NCBI GenBank assembly: GCA_017445585.1
Contig: JAFSTX010000059.1
Location: forward strand, 1 to 64,000
Source: Lachnospiraceae bacterium
Lineage (GTDB): Bacteria > Bacillota > Clostridia > Lachnospirales > Lachnospiraceae
Length of the DNA: 64,000 nucleotides
Direction: 5' to 3'
The translations under genes were made by a program, and so were the position numbers. Below are positions 52,625 to 60,432 of the stretch, piece after piece. Under the pieces are notes generated by a model. It was not told the origin of the DNA. It ran no database searches and saw nothing but the letters and a program-made list of their open reading frames with translations. Every line of letters starts with the position of its first letter. The first letter of the stretch is position 1.

Positions 52625-53389
52625 ATGGATAAATACTACGGTTTTGCTGAAAAACTCAAAAACAGGGAGAAGACTGTGGGAACCACGCTTTCCCTGCTGA
52701 ACGCCCCGCTGCTCATCCCTCAGATGAACAGGGAGGATCTGGATTTTATCGTATTTGATCTGGAACACGGCGTTTTTGATGCGCAGAACGCGCAGCAGGC
52801 GCTGAACGTGTGCCGCCTTATGGGCGTACCTACGATCATGAGAGTACAGGACGCGCTGTATCATCTGATGGCAAAGGCGGTAGATATGGGCGGCGACGGC
52901 ATCATGGTGCCGCGCACGGAGTCGCTGGAGCAGATCAGGACGGCGCTTGACGCGCTTTTCTTTGCGCCGGTCGGGCGCAAGGGCTGCGGCGGACACGGAC
53001 AGTTCAGACCCGGCGAAAACCCCGCTGATTTCAACAAGACCCGTTTCCTGATGCCTCAGATAGAATCCCGCAAGGGTATCGACCTGCTGCCGGCGATCCT
53101 GGACGAGTACGGCGAGTATATAAATGCGGTCATGATCGGACCTTACGACATGTCCGTCATGCTGGGGACTCCCTTTAACGTAAGATCTGATGTGATGCGC
53201 GACGCGATCCAGGAGGTTTTTGATATCAGCGCGCGTTACGGCAAGTCCAGCGGTATCTTCTGCGACGATGAGGAGCTGGCTGCGAAATACCGCTCCATGG
53301 GCGCAAATGTGCTCTGGCTCGCTACGGATAAAGATTTCTTCCTGCGCGGCTACCGCCAGGAAATGGACGCGGTAAGGGAGCTGAAATGA
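52625..53389 (+). CDS. HpcH/HpaI family aldolase
   Basis: The 254-residue cytoplasmic TIM-barrel aldolase cleaves or forms 2-oxo-3-deoxy acids with pyruvate as donor. It shows FIVFDLEHGVFDAQNAQQAL near residue 40, GGDGIMVPRTES near residue 90, the metal-binding glutamate in MPQIESRKGID near residue 145 and the metal-binding aspartate in MIGPYDMSVMLG near residue 175. GAGGAG lies upstream. It overlaps the next dehydrogenase by four bases, a pairing seen in 2-keto-3-deoxy-glucarate-type pathways that yield pyruvate plus an aldehyde acid. The true substrate is not deducible. Confidence 0.92.
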   Translation: MDKYYGFAEKLKNREKTVGTTLSLLNAPLLIPQMNREDLDFIVFDLEHGVFDAQNAQQALNVCRLMGVPTIMRVQDALYHLMAKAVDMGGDGIMVPRTESLEQIRTALDALFFAPVGRKGCGGHGQFRPGENPADFNKTRFLMPQIESRKGIDLLPAILDEYGEYINAVMIGPYDMSVMLGTPFNVRSDVMRDAIQEVFDISARYGKSSGIFCDDEELAAKYRSMGANVLWLATDKDFFLRGYRQEMDAVRELK

Positions 53390-54342
53390 AGATAGTAATT
53401 CTGGACCATCCCCGCGAGAATCCCGGGGAGATAGACTGGAGCGGCTTTGAAAAGTACGGGGAGGTGACGCGCTATGAGCGCACCATGCCCGGACAGGCTG
53501 CCGCAAGGATCGGAGACGCGGATGTGGTCTTTCTGAACAAGACCGAAGTCACTGCCGAGGATCTGAGACAGTGCCCGAATCTGAAATTCATCAGCGTTAT
53601 AGCGACTGGCTATAATACCGTGGACGTTAAAGCAGCGAGGAGCCTCGGTATACCCGTGGCAAACGTGCCCTCCTACGGAACAGAGGCGATAGGACAGCAC
53701 GCGATAGCGCTGCTGCTCGAGATCACTGACCACGTCGGATATCACGACGGAGAGGTCAGAAAAGGCCGCAGGGGCGGAGAGGGCGACTGGTGCTTCTGGG
53801 ATTATCCGAGTATCGAGCTCGAGGGCAAGACCATGGGCATCATAGGTCTCGGCCGTATCGGTCAGATCACGTCGCGCGTGGCGCAGGCTTTCGGAATGAA
53901 GGTCCTGGCTTACGATCAGTATCAGAATCCGGCTCTTGTAAACGAGAACTGCCATTATACGGATCTGGACAGCCTGCTGGCAGGCTCGGATGTGATCGCG
54001 CTGCACTGCCCGCTTTTCCCGGAGACTGAAAACATCATAAATAAAGACACCATCGCAAAGATGAAGGACGGCGTGATCCTGATCAACAACAGCCGCGGAG
54101 CGCTCGTGGTCGAGGAGGACCTGGCCGATGCGCTCCGCTCCGGCAAGGTGTACGCCGCGGGGCTTGACGCGGTGAGAAATGAGCCCATAGCGGCGGATAA
54201 TCCCCTGCTTTCGGCCCCGAACGTTTACTTTACTCCGCACATCAGCTGGGCGGCGCTGGAGTGCCGCCAGCGGCTCGTAGACTACTCGCTCGACAACCTC
54301 AGAGCCTGGCTCGCCGGAGACGAGAAGAATATAGTGAATTGA
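53386..54342 (+). CDS. D-2-hydroxyacid dehydrogenase, glycerate dehydrogenase-like
   Basis: The 318-residue NAD(P)-dependent enzyme has the Rossmann motif GLGRIGQITSRVAQ near residue 150. The catalytic arginine is in NNSRGALV near residue 235, the glutamate in NEPIAADN near residue 265 and the histidine in YFTPHISWAA near residue 283. It should interconvert a 2-oxo acid and a D-2-hydroxy acid, for example hydroxypyruvate or tartronate semialdehyde and glycerate. The start overlaps the aldolase stop, so the two probably act in sequence on the aldehyde or oxo-acid product. Confidence 0.92.
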   Translation: MKIVILDHPRENPGEIDWSGFEKYGEVTRYERTMPGQAAARIGDADVVFLNKTEVTAEDLRQCPNLKFISVIATGYNTVDVKAARSLGIPVANVPSYGTEAIGQHAIALLLEITDHVGYHDGEVRKGRRGGEGDWCFWDYPSIELEGKTMGIIGLGRIGQITSRVAQAFGMKVLAYDQYQNPALVNENCHYTDLDSLLAGSDVIALHCPLFPETENIINKDTIAKMKDGVILINNSRGALVVEEDLADALRSGKVYAAGLDAVRNEPIAADNPLLSAPNVYFTPHISWAALECRQRLVDYSLDNLRAWLAGDEKNIVN

Positions 54343-54365
54343 TAGAATGAAAACAGGAGAAACGT

Positions 54366-55361
54366 ATGAAATATTCAGCTGTAAAGGAACTTGAAAAGAA
54401 AGTATCCAAGCTCGTCTTTGGCACAGCCACCCCGGCCCTTTTTGCCGCGGTCGCGCCTGGCGCGGGCGAAGCGGAGAAGGCGGCGGCTTTTAAGCTGCTG
54501 GATATGGCTTACGACGCAGGGATCAACACGTTTGACTGCGCCGCGCATTACGGCGAGGAGATCCTCGGGATGTGGATGGAGGAGCGCGGCGTCAGAGATA
54601 ACTGCGCGGTCATCACCAAGTGTGCCCATCCCAACAAATGGCGCACGAGGGTGAATGATTTTGACATGCTCTCGGACGCGCATGATTCGCTTGCAAAGCT
54701 GCGCACCGACTGTATAGATATATACATGCTGCACAGGGACGACCGCAGCGTGCCCGCGGGGATCATAGTGGAGACGATGAACCGCCTCTATGACGAGGGA
54801 AAAATAAAAGTTTTCGGCGGCTCAAACTGGACTCACCAGAGGATAGAGGAAGCAAACGAGTACGCTGACAAGCACGGCCTCGTGCCTTTTACCGTATCCA
54901 GTCCGAACTTTGGTCTGGCGGAGCAGGTGGAGGATCCGTGGAGATGCGACGCGCCTCTCGGTGACGGCTGCGTGACCATCTCCGGACCGGAAAATGCGGA
55001 TGCCCGCAGATGGTACGCTTCCCGCGACATAGCGGTCTTTGCTTATTCGAGCCTTGCGAGAGGGTTTTTCTCGGGCGCGTTTACAAGCGATCATCCCGAC
55101 GACGCCAAAAAGATCATGGACGGTCCCGGACTTACCGGGTATTTCTGTGAGAGCAATCTTGAGAGGCTCCGCAGATGCGAGCAGCTCGCCGGAGAAAAGA
55201 AAGTCAGCGTGCCGCAGATCGCGCTTGCGTGGATCTTTAGCCAGAAGTTTGACGTCTTTGCGCTTTCAAGTCCTGTTACCCGCGAGCAGATCGATCAGAA
55301 TGTGCGCGCTCTCGATATCGTTTTGACAGAAGATGAGAGAGCATGGCTGAATCTGGAGTGA
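54366..55361 (+). CDS. Aldo/keto reductase
   Basis: The 331-residue TIM-barrel NADPH-dependent oxidoreductase carries the full catalytic tetrad: aspartate and tyrosine in INTFDCAAHYGEE near residue 43, lysine in VITKCAHP near residue 80 and histidine in YMLHRDDRS near residue 122. The late GGSNWT and ALAWIFSQ segments are typical of the family. GGAGAAACGT precedes ATG. It likely reduces an aldose or oxo-sugar in the same catabolic branch. The next MBL gene starts six bases after its end. Confidence 0.93.
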   Translation: MKYSAVKELEKKVSKLVFGTATPALFAAVAPGAGEAEKAAAFKLLDMAYDAGINTFDCAAHYGEEILGMWMEERGVRDNCAVITKCAHPNKWRTRVNDFDMLSDAHDSLAKLRTDCIDIYMLHRDDRSVPAGIIVETMNRLYDEGKIKVFGGSNWTHQRIEEANEYADKHGLVPFTVSSPNFGLAEQVEDPWRCDAPLGDGCVTISGPENADARRWYASRDIAVFAYSSLARGFFSGAFTSDHPDDAKKIMDGPGLTGYFCESNLERLRRCEQLAGEKKVSVPQIALAWIFSQKFDVFALSSPVTREQIDQNVRALDIVLTEDERAWLNLE

Positions 55362-55366
55362 AGTAT

Positions 55367-56170
55367 ATGAAAAAACTGCCTTGGGAGGGGCCTTTTCCGC
55401 CCTTCCGGATCTTCGGAAATCTCTACTTTGTCGGGACCGTTCCCGCATCCACGCACATCGTGGACACGGGAGACGGGCTGATCCTTTTTGACAGCGGTTT
55501 CCAGCAGACGCTGTATCTCGTGATAGACGGGATGCACAGGCTGGGGCTGGACCCTAAGGATCTGAAATACATCTTTGATACGCACGGACACATCGATCAT
55601 CTCGGCGCGACGAGGGCGCTGGCAGAGATGACAGGCGCGAAGACGGTGCTCGGCAGGGCAGACCGCGACTATGCGAACGGTACGCTGGATCTGACGTATG
55701 CCAGGGAGCTCGGAATGGAGTACAAAGAGACCTTCGAACCTGATATACTGTGGGATGGGGGCGAAAGTCTGACCATAGGCAACACGACCGTGACGTGCAT
55801 GGCGACGCCGGGACATACGCCCGGGGCGCTTTCGTACTTTTTCCCGGTGACGGACGGGGTAAAGACATACCGCGCCTGCCTGCACGGCGGCATGGGGATC
55901 AATACCATGAGCCGGAAGTATCTGGAAAAATATGGGCTGCCCTTCTCGTGCCGTGAGGATTTCAAGGAGGGCATGATGAGGCTGAGCAGGGAACCGGTCG
56001 ATATCTTCCTCGGAAATCATATGCAGCACAATCACACTCCGGAGAGATATAAGGAAGTTATGGCCGGAAACGCCGAGGCTTTTGTCCATCCGGGCGAGTC
56101 GTCGGAATACGCGCTCTGGGCCATAAAGAATCTGGAGAATATGGAGCAAGAGGAACAAAACGGTGAGTGA
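55367..56170 (+). CDS. Cytoplasmic MBL-fold hydrolase
   Basis: The 267-residue protein is a metallo-beta-lactamase-fold hydrolase with the complete THGHIDHLGATRAL metal motif (HxHxDH) near residue 72, ATPGHTPGALSYF near residue 147 and the late NHMQHNHTPERY near residue 220. It resembles the class B3-like hydrolase group, without a signal peptide. I chose ATG 55367, eight bases after GGAG; an in-frame ATG at 55343 lies inside the upstream gene. It overlaps the YesL gene. A lactone or ester hydrolase in sugar-acid catabolism is plausible. Confidence 0.85.
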   Translation: MKKLPWEGPFPPFRIFGNLYFVGTVPASTHIVDTGDGLILFDSGFQQTLYLVIDGMHRLGLDPKDLKYIFDTHGHIDHLGATRALAEMTGAKTVLGRADRDYANGTLDLTYARELGMEYKETFEPDILWDGGESLTIGNTTVTCMATPGHTPGALSYFFPVTDGVKTYRACLHGGMGINTMSRKYLEKYGLPFSCREDFKEGMMRLSREPVDIFLGNHMQHNHTPERYKEVMAGNAEAFVHPGESSEYALWAIKNLENMEQEEQNGE

Positions 56171-56885
56171 AAACGAGGGCGGCGGCTTTCTCTTTGGAAG
56201 AGGAAGCCGATTTGCGGAGTTTGCCACAAAGCTGTCCGAACTCATGTGGCTGAATCTGCTGACTATCGTATGCAGCATCCCGGTGATCACACTGGGTGCT
56301 GCTTTTTGCGCCATGCACAGAGTTCTCGTACAGATATACCGGGATGAGGAAAAGGGGATCACAAAGGCGTATTTCAATTCGTTTAAGGAGAATTTTCCTC
56401 AGGCGACGAAGATCTGGCTGTTGTACATCCTTTACTTCGGGGTGCTGCTCGTGGACGATTTTGCTCTGCGCGCGCTTAAGGATCCGACCATACAGTATCT
56501 GCGGATACTCGTGCCGCTGCTCTCGATCCTCGGAATACTCAGCCTGCAGTGGTTTTTCGTGATGCAGTCCAGATATGATCTCGGGATGAAGGATACGATA
56601 GTCTACTCCTTTACGCGGATCATAGCTTTTCCCCTGCGGACGATAGTTATGGGCTTTTCGCTCATCGCTCCGCTGATCGTGGCGGCGCTTTTTCCGATCT
56701 CGCTGATCGTAATGCTCCTGATCGGTCTGAGCGGCGGCGGCCTGCTGGCGGTCTGCGCGTATAACGGCGCGCTGAAAGTGATGGAGGATGATTCCGGAGC
56801 AGAGACCGGCGCCGCGCCTGACGGCGAAGCCGGGGAGAATAAAGAGCAGCGAGAGCCGGAGAACGGAGATACGGATGGACGTTAA
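56163..56885 (+). CDS. YesL family (DUF624) membrane protein
   Basis: The 240-residue protein has about four or five helices (WLNLLTIVCSIPVITLGAAF first) and a charged C-terminal tail rich in Glu/Asp/Gly. DUF624 proteins are regularly encoded beside LplB/YtcP-type sugar transporters in Firmicutes but have no proven function. The GTG start overlaps the MBL gene. Its end overlaps the GH3 gene by 11 bases, so all three are probably cotranscribed. Confidence 0.87.
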   Translation: MSENEGGGFLFGRGSRFAEFATKLSELMWLNLLTIVCSIPVITLGAAFCAMHRVLVQIYRDEEKGITKAYFNSFKENFPQATKIWLLYILYFGVLLVDDFALRALKDPTIQYLRILVPLLSILGILSLQWFFVMQSRYDLGMKDTIVYSFTRIIAFPLRTIVMGFSLIAPLIVAALFPISLIVMLLIGLSGGGLLAVCAYNGALKVMEDDSGAETGAAPDGEAGENKEQREPENGDTDGR

Positions 56886-59016
56886 TGCTTTACTTAAGAA
56901 AATGACGCTGCGCCAGAAGATCGGCCAGCTCACACAGTATAACGCCGCGCTTTTTACTGACAGCGAAGCGGCGGTGACGGGACCCGCGAAGAAGCTGGGA
57001 CTGTCGCCCGAGGATCTGAAGACGGTGGGAAGCGTGCTGAATTTCTCCGGGCCGGCAGAGATGAAACGGATCCAGGACGAACATCTTGCGGCCGATCCCT
57101 GCGGGATCCCGATGGTCTTTATGATGGACGTGATACATGGCTACCGGACGGTATATCCGATTCCGCTTGCCATGGCGTGCTCTTTTGATCCGGAGCTTGT
57201 GCGGGAATGCGCGCGTATGGCCGCGAGAGAGGCGTCAGCGTCGGGCGTGCAGGTGGATTTTGCGCCGATGGTAGACTATGTAAAGGATGCCAGATGGGGC
57301 CGTATCATGGAGTCCTCGGGTGAGGAGCCTTTGCTGGCCGGGATCATGGGGGCAGCGCAGGTGAGCGGCTATCGCGGAGAGGGCATTGACAGACCAGATT
57401 CGATGGCGGCCTGCGTGAAGCATTTTGCCGCGTACGGGCTTGCCGAGGCGGGACGCGACTATAACCAGTCCGACTGCTCGGAGAGGGAACTGCGCGAGCA
57501 CTGCCTGCCCGCGTACAAGGCCTGTCTGGACGCCAGAGCAAAGCTCGTGATGCCTTCGTTCCAGTCAATGAACGGCGTGCCCTCCACCGTAAATCCGCTC
57601 CTGCACCGCGTGCTGCGCGAGGAGTGGGGCTATGACGGTGTGGTGATAAGCGATTATAACGCGATTGGGGAACTAAAAAAACACGGCGTGGCGGAGGATG
57701 AAAAACAGGCTGCACAGCTTGCTTTCGGTCATGAGTGCGACGTGGAGATGTGTTCTGCGGCGTATTTCCATTCGCTGGAGGAGCTGCTTGCCGAGGGAAA
57801 AGTCACAGAGGAGCAGATCGACCGCGCCGTGCTGCGTGTGCTGAGGCTTAAGGAAGAGCTGGGACTTTTTGAGGATCCGTACCACGGAGCCGACGAGGAG
57901 AGGGCGCAGAGCCTGTATCTGTGCGGAGAGCATCGCGCTCTCGCGCGCCGCGCGGCAGAGGAAGCTGCCGTGCTGCTCAAAAACGACGGCCTGCTTCCTT
58001 TTGATGAAGGTATAAAAAAGATCGCGGTCATAGGACCCTTTGCCGATGAACACGGTATCAACGGCTCGTGGAGCTGCAGGGGCAGGGACGAGGATACGGT
58101 CACTGTCAGGCAGGGGCTGAGCAGGCTGCTCGGAGAGGATCGCGTGATATATGCGCCGGGCTGCGAGGCTGCGGGCGGCTGCGAGGGCCTTGACAAGGCG
58201 GAAGCGGCAGCAAAAGCTGCTGAGGCAGCAGTACTGTGTCTCGGCGAGCCGCAGGGCTACAGCGGCGAGGGAAATTGCCGCACGGACATACGTCTGCCGG
58301 GGATGCAGAGCGAGCTGGCGCGGCGGGTGATCGCAGCCAATCCCAATACCGCTGTGCTGATCTTTTCCGGAAGGCCGCTGGCGATACCGGAGATAGATGA
58401 GATCGCTCCGGCGATCATGCAGCTTTGGTTCCCCGGGACCGAGGGTGGAAACGCCGCGGCAGACCTGCTCTTTGGCAGGGCAAACCCGTCGGGCAGGCTC
58501 GCGATGAGCTTCCCGCGCAGCGTCGGGCAGTGCCCGGTATATTATGACCATACGTCTACGGGCAGGCCCCATTTTACGGACAGGGCCGAGCACCGGGGCT
58601 ATGCGTCGGACTATATAGACTGCGCTGTGCTGCCGCTCTATTCGTTCGGACACGGGCTGTCGTATTCGGAGTTCATATATGAGGAGATGACTCTGTCGTC
58701 GCATGAGCTGAAAAGCGGCGGCGCCATAGAAGTAAACGTGCGCATCAGAAATAACGGCCGTGCAGGCAGTGAGGTCGTACAGCTTTACATGCGCGATATC
58801 GCCGCCTCCTGCACGAGGCCCGTGCAGAAGCTCATCGCTTTTGAAAAAGTGCATTTTGAAGCAGGCGGGGAGCGCACTGTCACCTTCCGCGTGACGGAGG
58901 AAATGCTCGGCTTCTGGAATTTTGATATGCAATTCGTCACGGAGAAAGGCGATTTTGAACTGATGATCGGATACGCGGATCACTTTGTCCTCAGGGACAG
59001 GTTCAGATATGTATAG
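56875..59016 (+). CDS. Glycoside hydrolase family 3 enzyme
   Basis: The 713-residue enzyme follows the GH3 plan: TIM barrel (1-320) with KHFAAYGLAEAGRD near residue 180 and the nucleophile aspartate in GVVISDYNAIGEL near residue 260. An alpha/beta sandwich (345-560) and a C-terminal fibronectin-like domain (620-713) follow. No signal peptide is present, so it acts on imported oligosaccharides, most likely as a beta-glucosidase or beta-xylosidase. GGAG lies upstream of ATG 56875. It is 14 bases from the GH28-like gene. Confidence 0.94.
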   Translation: MDVNALLKKMTLRQKIGQLTQYNAALFTDSEAAVTGPAKKLGLSPEDLKTVGSVLNFSGPAEMKRIQDEHLAADPCGIPMVFMMDVIHGYRTVYPIPLAMACSFDPELVRECARMAAREASASGVQVDFAPMVDYVKDARWGRIMESSGEEPLLAGIMGAAQVSGYRGEGIDRPDSMAACVKHFAAYGLAEAGRDYNQSDCSERELREHCLPAYKACLDARAKLVMPSFQSMNGVPSTVNPLLHRVLREEWGYDGVVISDYNAIGELKKHGVAEDEKQAAQLAFGHECDVEMCSAAYFHSLEELLAEGKVTEEQIDRAVLRVLRLKEELGLFEDPYHGADEERAQSLYLCGEHRALARRAAEEAAVLLKNDGLLPFDEGIKKIAVIGPFADEHGINGSWSCRGRDEDTVTVRQGLSRLLGEDRVIYAPGCEAAGGCEGLDKAEAAAKAAEAAVLCLGEPQGYSGEGNCRTDIRLPGMQSELARRVIAANPNTAVLIFSGRPLAIPEIDEIAPAIMQLWFPGTEGGNAAADLLFGRANPSGRLAMSFPRSVGQCPVYYDHTSTGRPHFTDRAEHRGYASDYIDCAVLPLYSFGHGLSYSEFIYEEMTLSSHELKSGGAIEVNVRIRNNGRAGSEVVQLYMRDIAASCTRPVQKLIAFEKVHFEAGGERTVTFRVTEEMLGFWNFDMQFVTEKGDFELMIGYADHFVLRDRFRYV

Positions 59017-59030
59017 GTGAACGTGGAGAT

Positions 59031-60398
59031 ATGGAAAAGCTTGTGATATCGGTTACGGAAACGGGCGCTGTGCCCGGAAGCGATAATGTGCAGACCGAAG
59101 CGCTGCAGAGAGCGCTGGATGAGGTCTGGCGCCGCGGCGGCGGAGTCGTCGAGGTGCCTGCTGGCAGGTATCTTACGGGCGGTCTGCGCCTGAGATCACG
59201 CACTACTTTGCATCTGCAGGCGGGAGCGGTCCTTCAGGGCGTGAGAGATCCGGAGAGCTATACCGGTATCGCCGGCGACGTGCTGGAACCTCTGCCGGAA
59301 AAGTGGCTGACAGAAAAGTGCTGGGAGCCGTTCGTAAAGGGAGTGGAGCGCTGCTACGATTTCATGAGAAAACCCGGCGGACGCTGGGGCGACGCGATCA
59401 TCCGCGCGGTATCGGCGGAGGATGTGGCGATCACAGGGGAGCCCGGAGCCGTGATAGACGGCTCGGACTGCTATGATCCGAAGGGCGAGGAGAGCTACCG
59501 CGGCCCTCACGGCATCAGCATGCATCACTGCAGGGGTGTGACGCTGCGCGGTTATACTATACAGAATACCGGAAACTGGGCTCACTGCATATTTGATACG
59601 GACGGGATCGAAATGGAAAAGGTGACGGTCCTGGCCGGGCACGACGGCATACACTGCACGAGCTGCAGCCATATCCATATCGCAGACAGCGAGTTTTATA
59701 CGGGCGATGACTGTATCGCCGGCTTTGCAAATACCGATACTCTGGTGGAGCGCTGCATCTGCAATACCGCCTGCTCCGGGATGAGATTCGGAGGCACGCG
59801 GGTGCTCGTCAGGGATTGCAGGTTTTTCGGACCGGCGAGATACTTTTTCCGCGGGAGCCTGAGCCTGGAAGAAAAGATAAACGGGGCCGAGGCTCACCGG
59901 CCGCACCGCACGAACATGCTCTCGGTCTTTACCTATTATGCTGATTATTCCGTGGATATCCCGGAGCGCCCGGGGGAGATCCTGATAAAGAGCTGCACGG
60001 TGGAAAACGTGGACCGTTTTCTGCATTTCAATTTCTCGGGGAATGAGCGCTGGCAGTCGCACAGACCGCTTGCGTCTATTGCCTTTGAGGATATCGACGC
60101 GGCGGGGATCGGCATGCCGCTTACCGCCTACGGCAGCGCGGATGATCCCCTTGAACTTGCTATGCGCCGTGTAAAGGTCAGCTTCCGCGAGGATGTCAGC
60201 GGGACGGCTTTTCTGCATACGGCAAATTACAGGAAGATCACGCTTGAGGATGTCACGGTCAGCGGACTTTCAGACGCGCCGCTGATCAAGTCCTGGTCGC
60301 GCGGGGGGCAGATCGTCCTGCACTGCGTAGACTGCGGCCTGCCAAAAGAACGGCTCGTGGAATATACCGACGAACCGTTCAAATGCAAAGCATTTTAA
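59031..60398 (+). CDS. GH28-like right-handed beta-helix protein
   Basis: The 455-residue protein resembles polygalacturonases: N-terminal QRALDEVWRRGGGVVEVPAG, then a parallel beta-helix with HDGIHCTSCSHIHIADSEFY near residue 205 and TGDDCIAGFA near residue 225 (the paired aspartates). The family GHG histidine motif is replaced by ACSGMRFGG. There is no signal peptide. It may be a divergent intracellular galacturonidase or another beta-helix glycosidase. GAGATATGG precedes the start. Confidence 0.82.
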   Translation: MEKLVISVTETGAVPGSDNVQTEALQRALDEVWRRGGGVVEVPAGRYLTGGLRLRSRTTLHLQAGAVLQGVRDPESYTGIAGDVLEPLPEKWLTEKCWEPFVKGVERCYDFMRKPGGRWGDAIIRAVSAEDVAITGEPGAVIDGSDCYDPKGEESYRGPHGISMHHCRGVTLRGYTIQNTGNWAHCIFDTDGIEMEKVTVLAGHDGIHCTSCSHIHIADSEFYTGDDCIAGFANTDTLVERCICNTACSGMRFGGTRVLVRDCRFFGPARYFFRGSLSLEEKINGAEAHRPHRTNMLSVFTYYADYSVDIPERPGEILIKSCTVENVDRFLHFNFSGNERWQSHRPLASIAFEDIDAAGIGMPLTAYGSADDPLELAMRRVKVSFREDVSGTAFLHTANYRKITLEDVTVSGLSDAPLIKSWSRGGQIVLHCVDCGLPKERLVEYTDEPFKCKAF

Positions 60399-60432
60399 TT
60401 GTCTGATGGAGCTGCGCGCTATACGTTGCTCG

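Noticed and set aside
51653-53506. 617-codon minus-strand open frame
   Set aside because: It runs opposite the deacetylase and aldolase genes, whose motifs are intact. Its translation has no recognisable domain.
57673-58983. 436-codon minus-strand open frame
   Set aside because: Antisense to the GH3 gene, no ribosome binding site and no recognisable motif.
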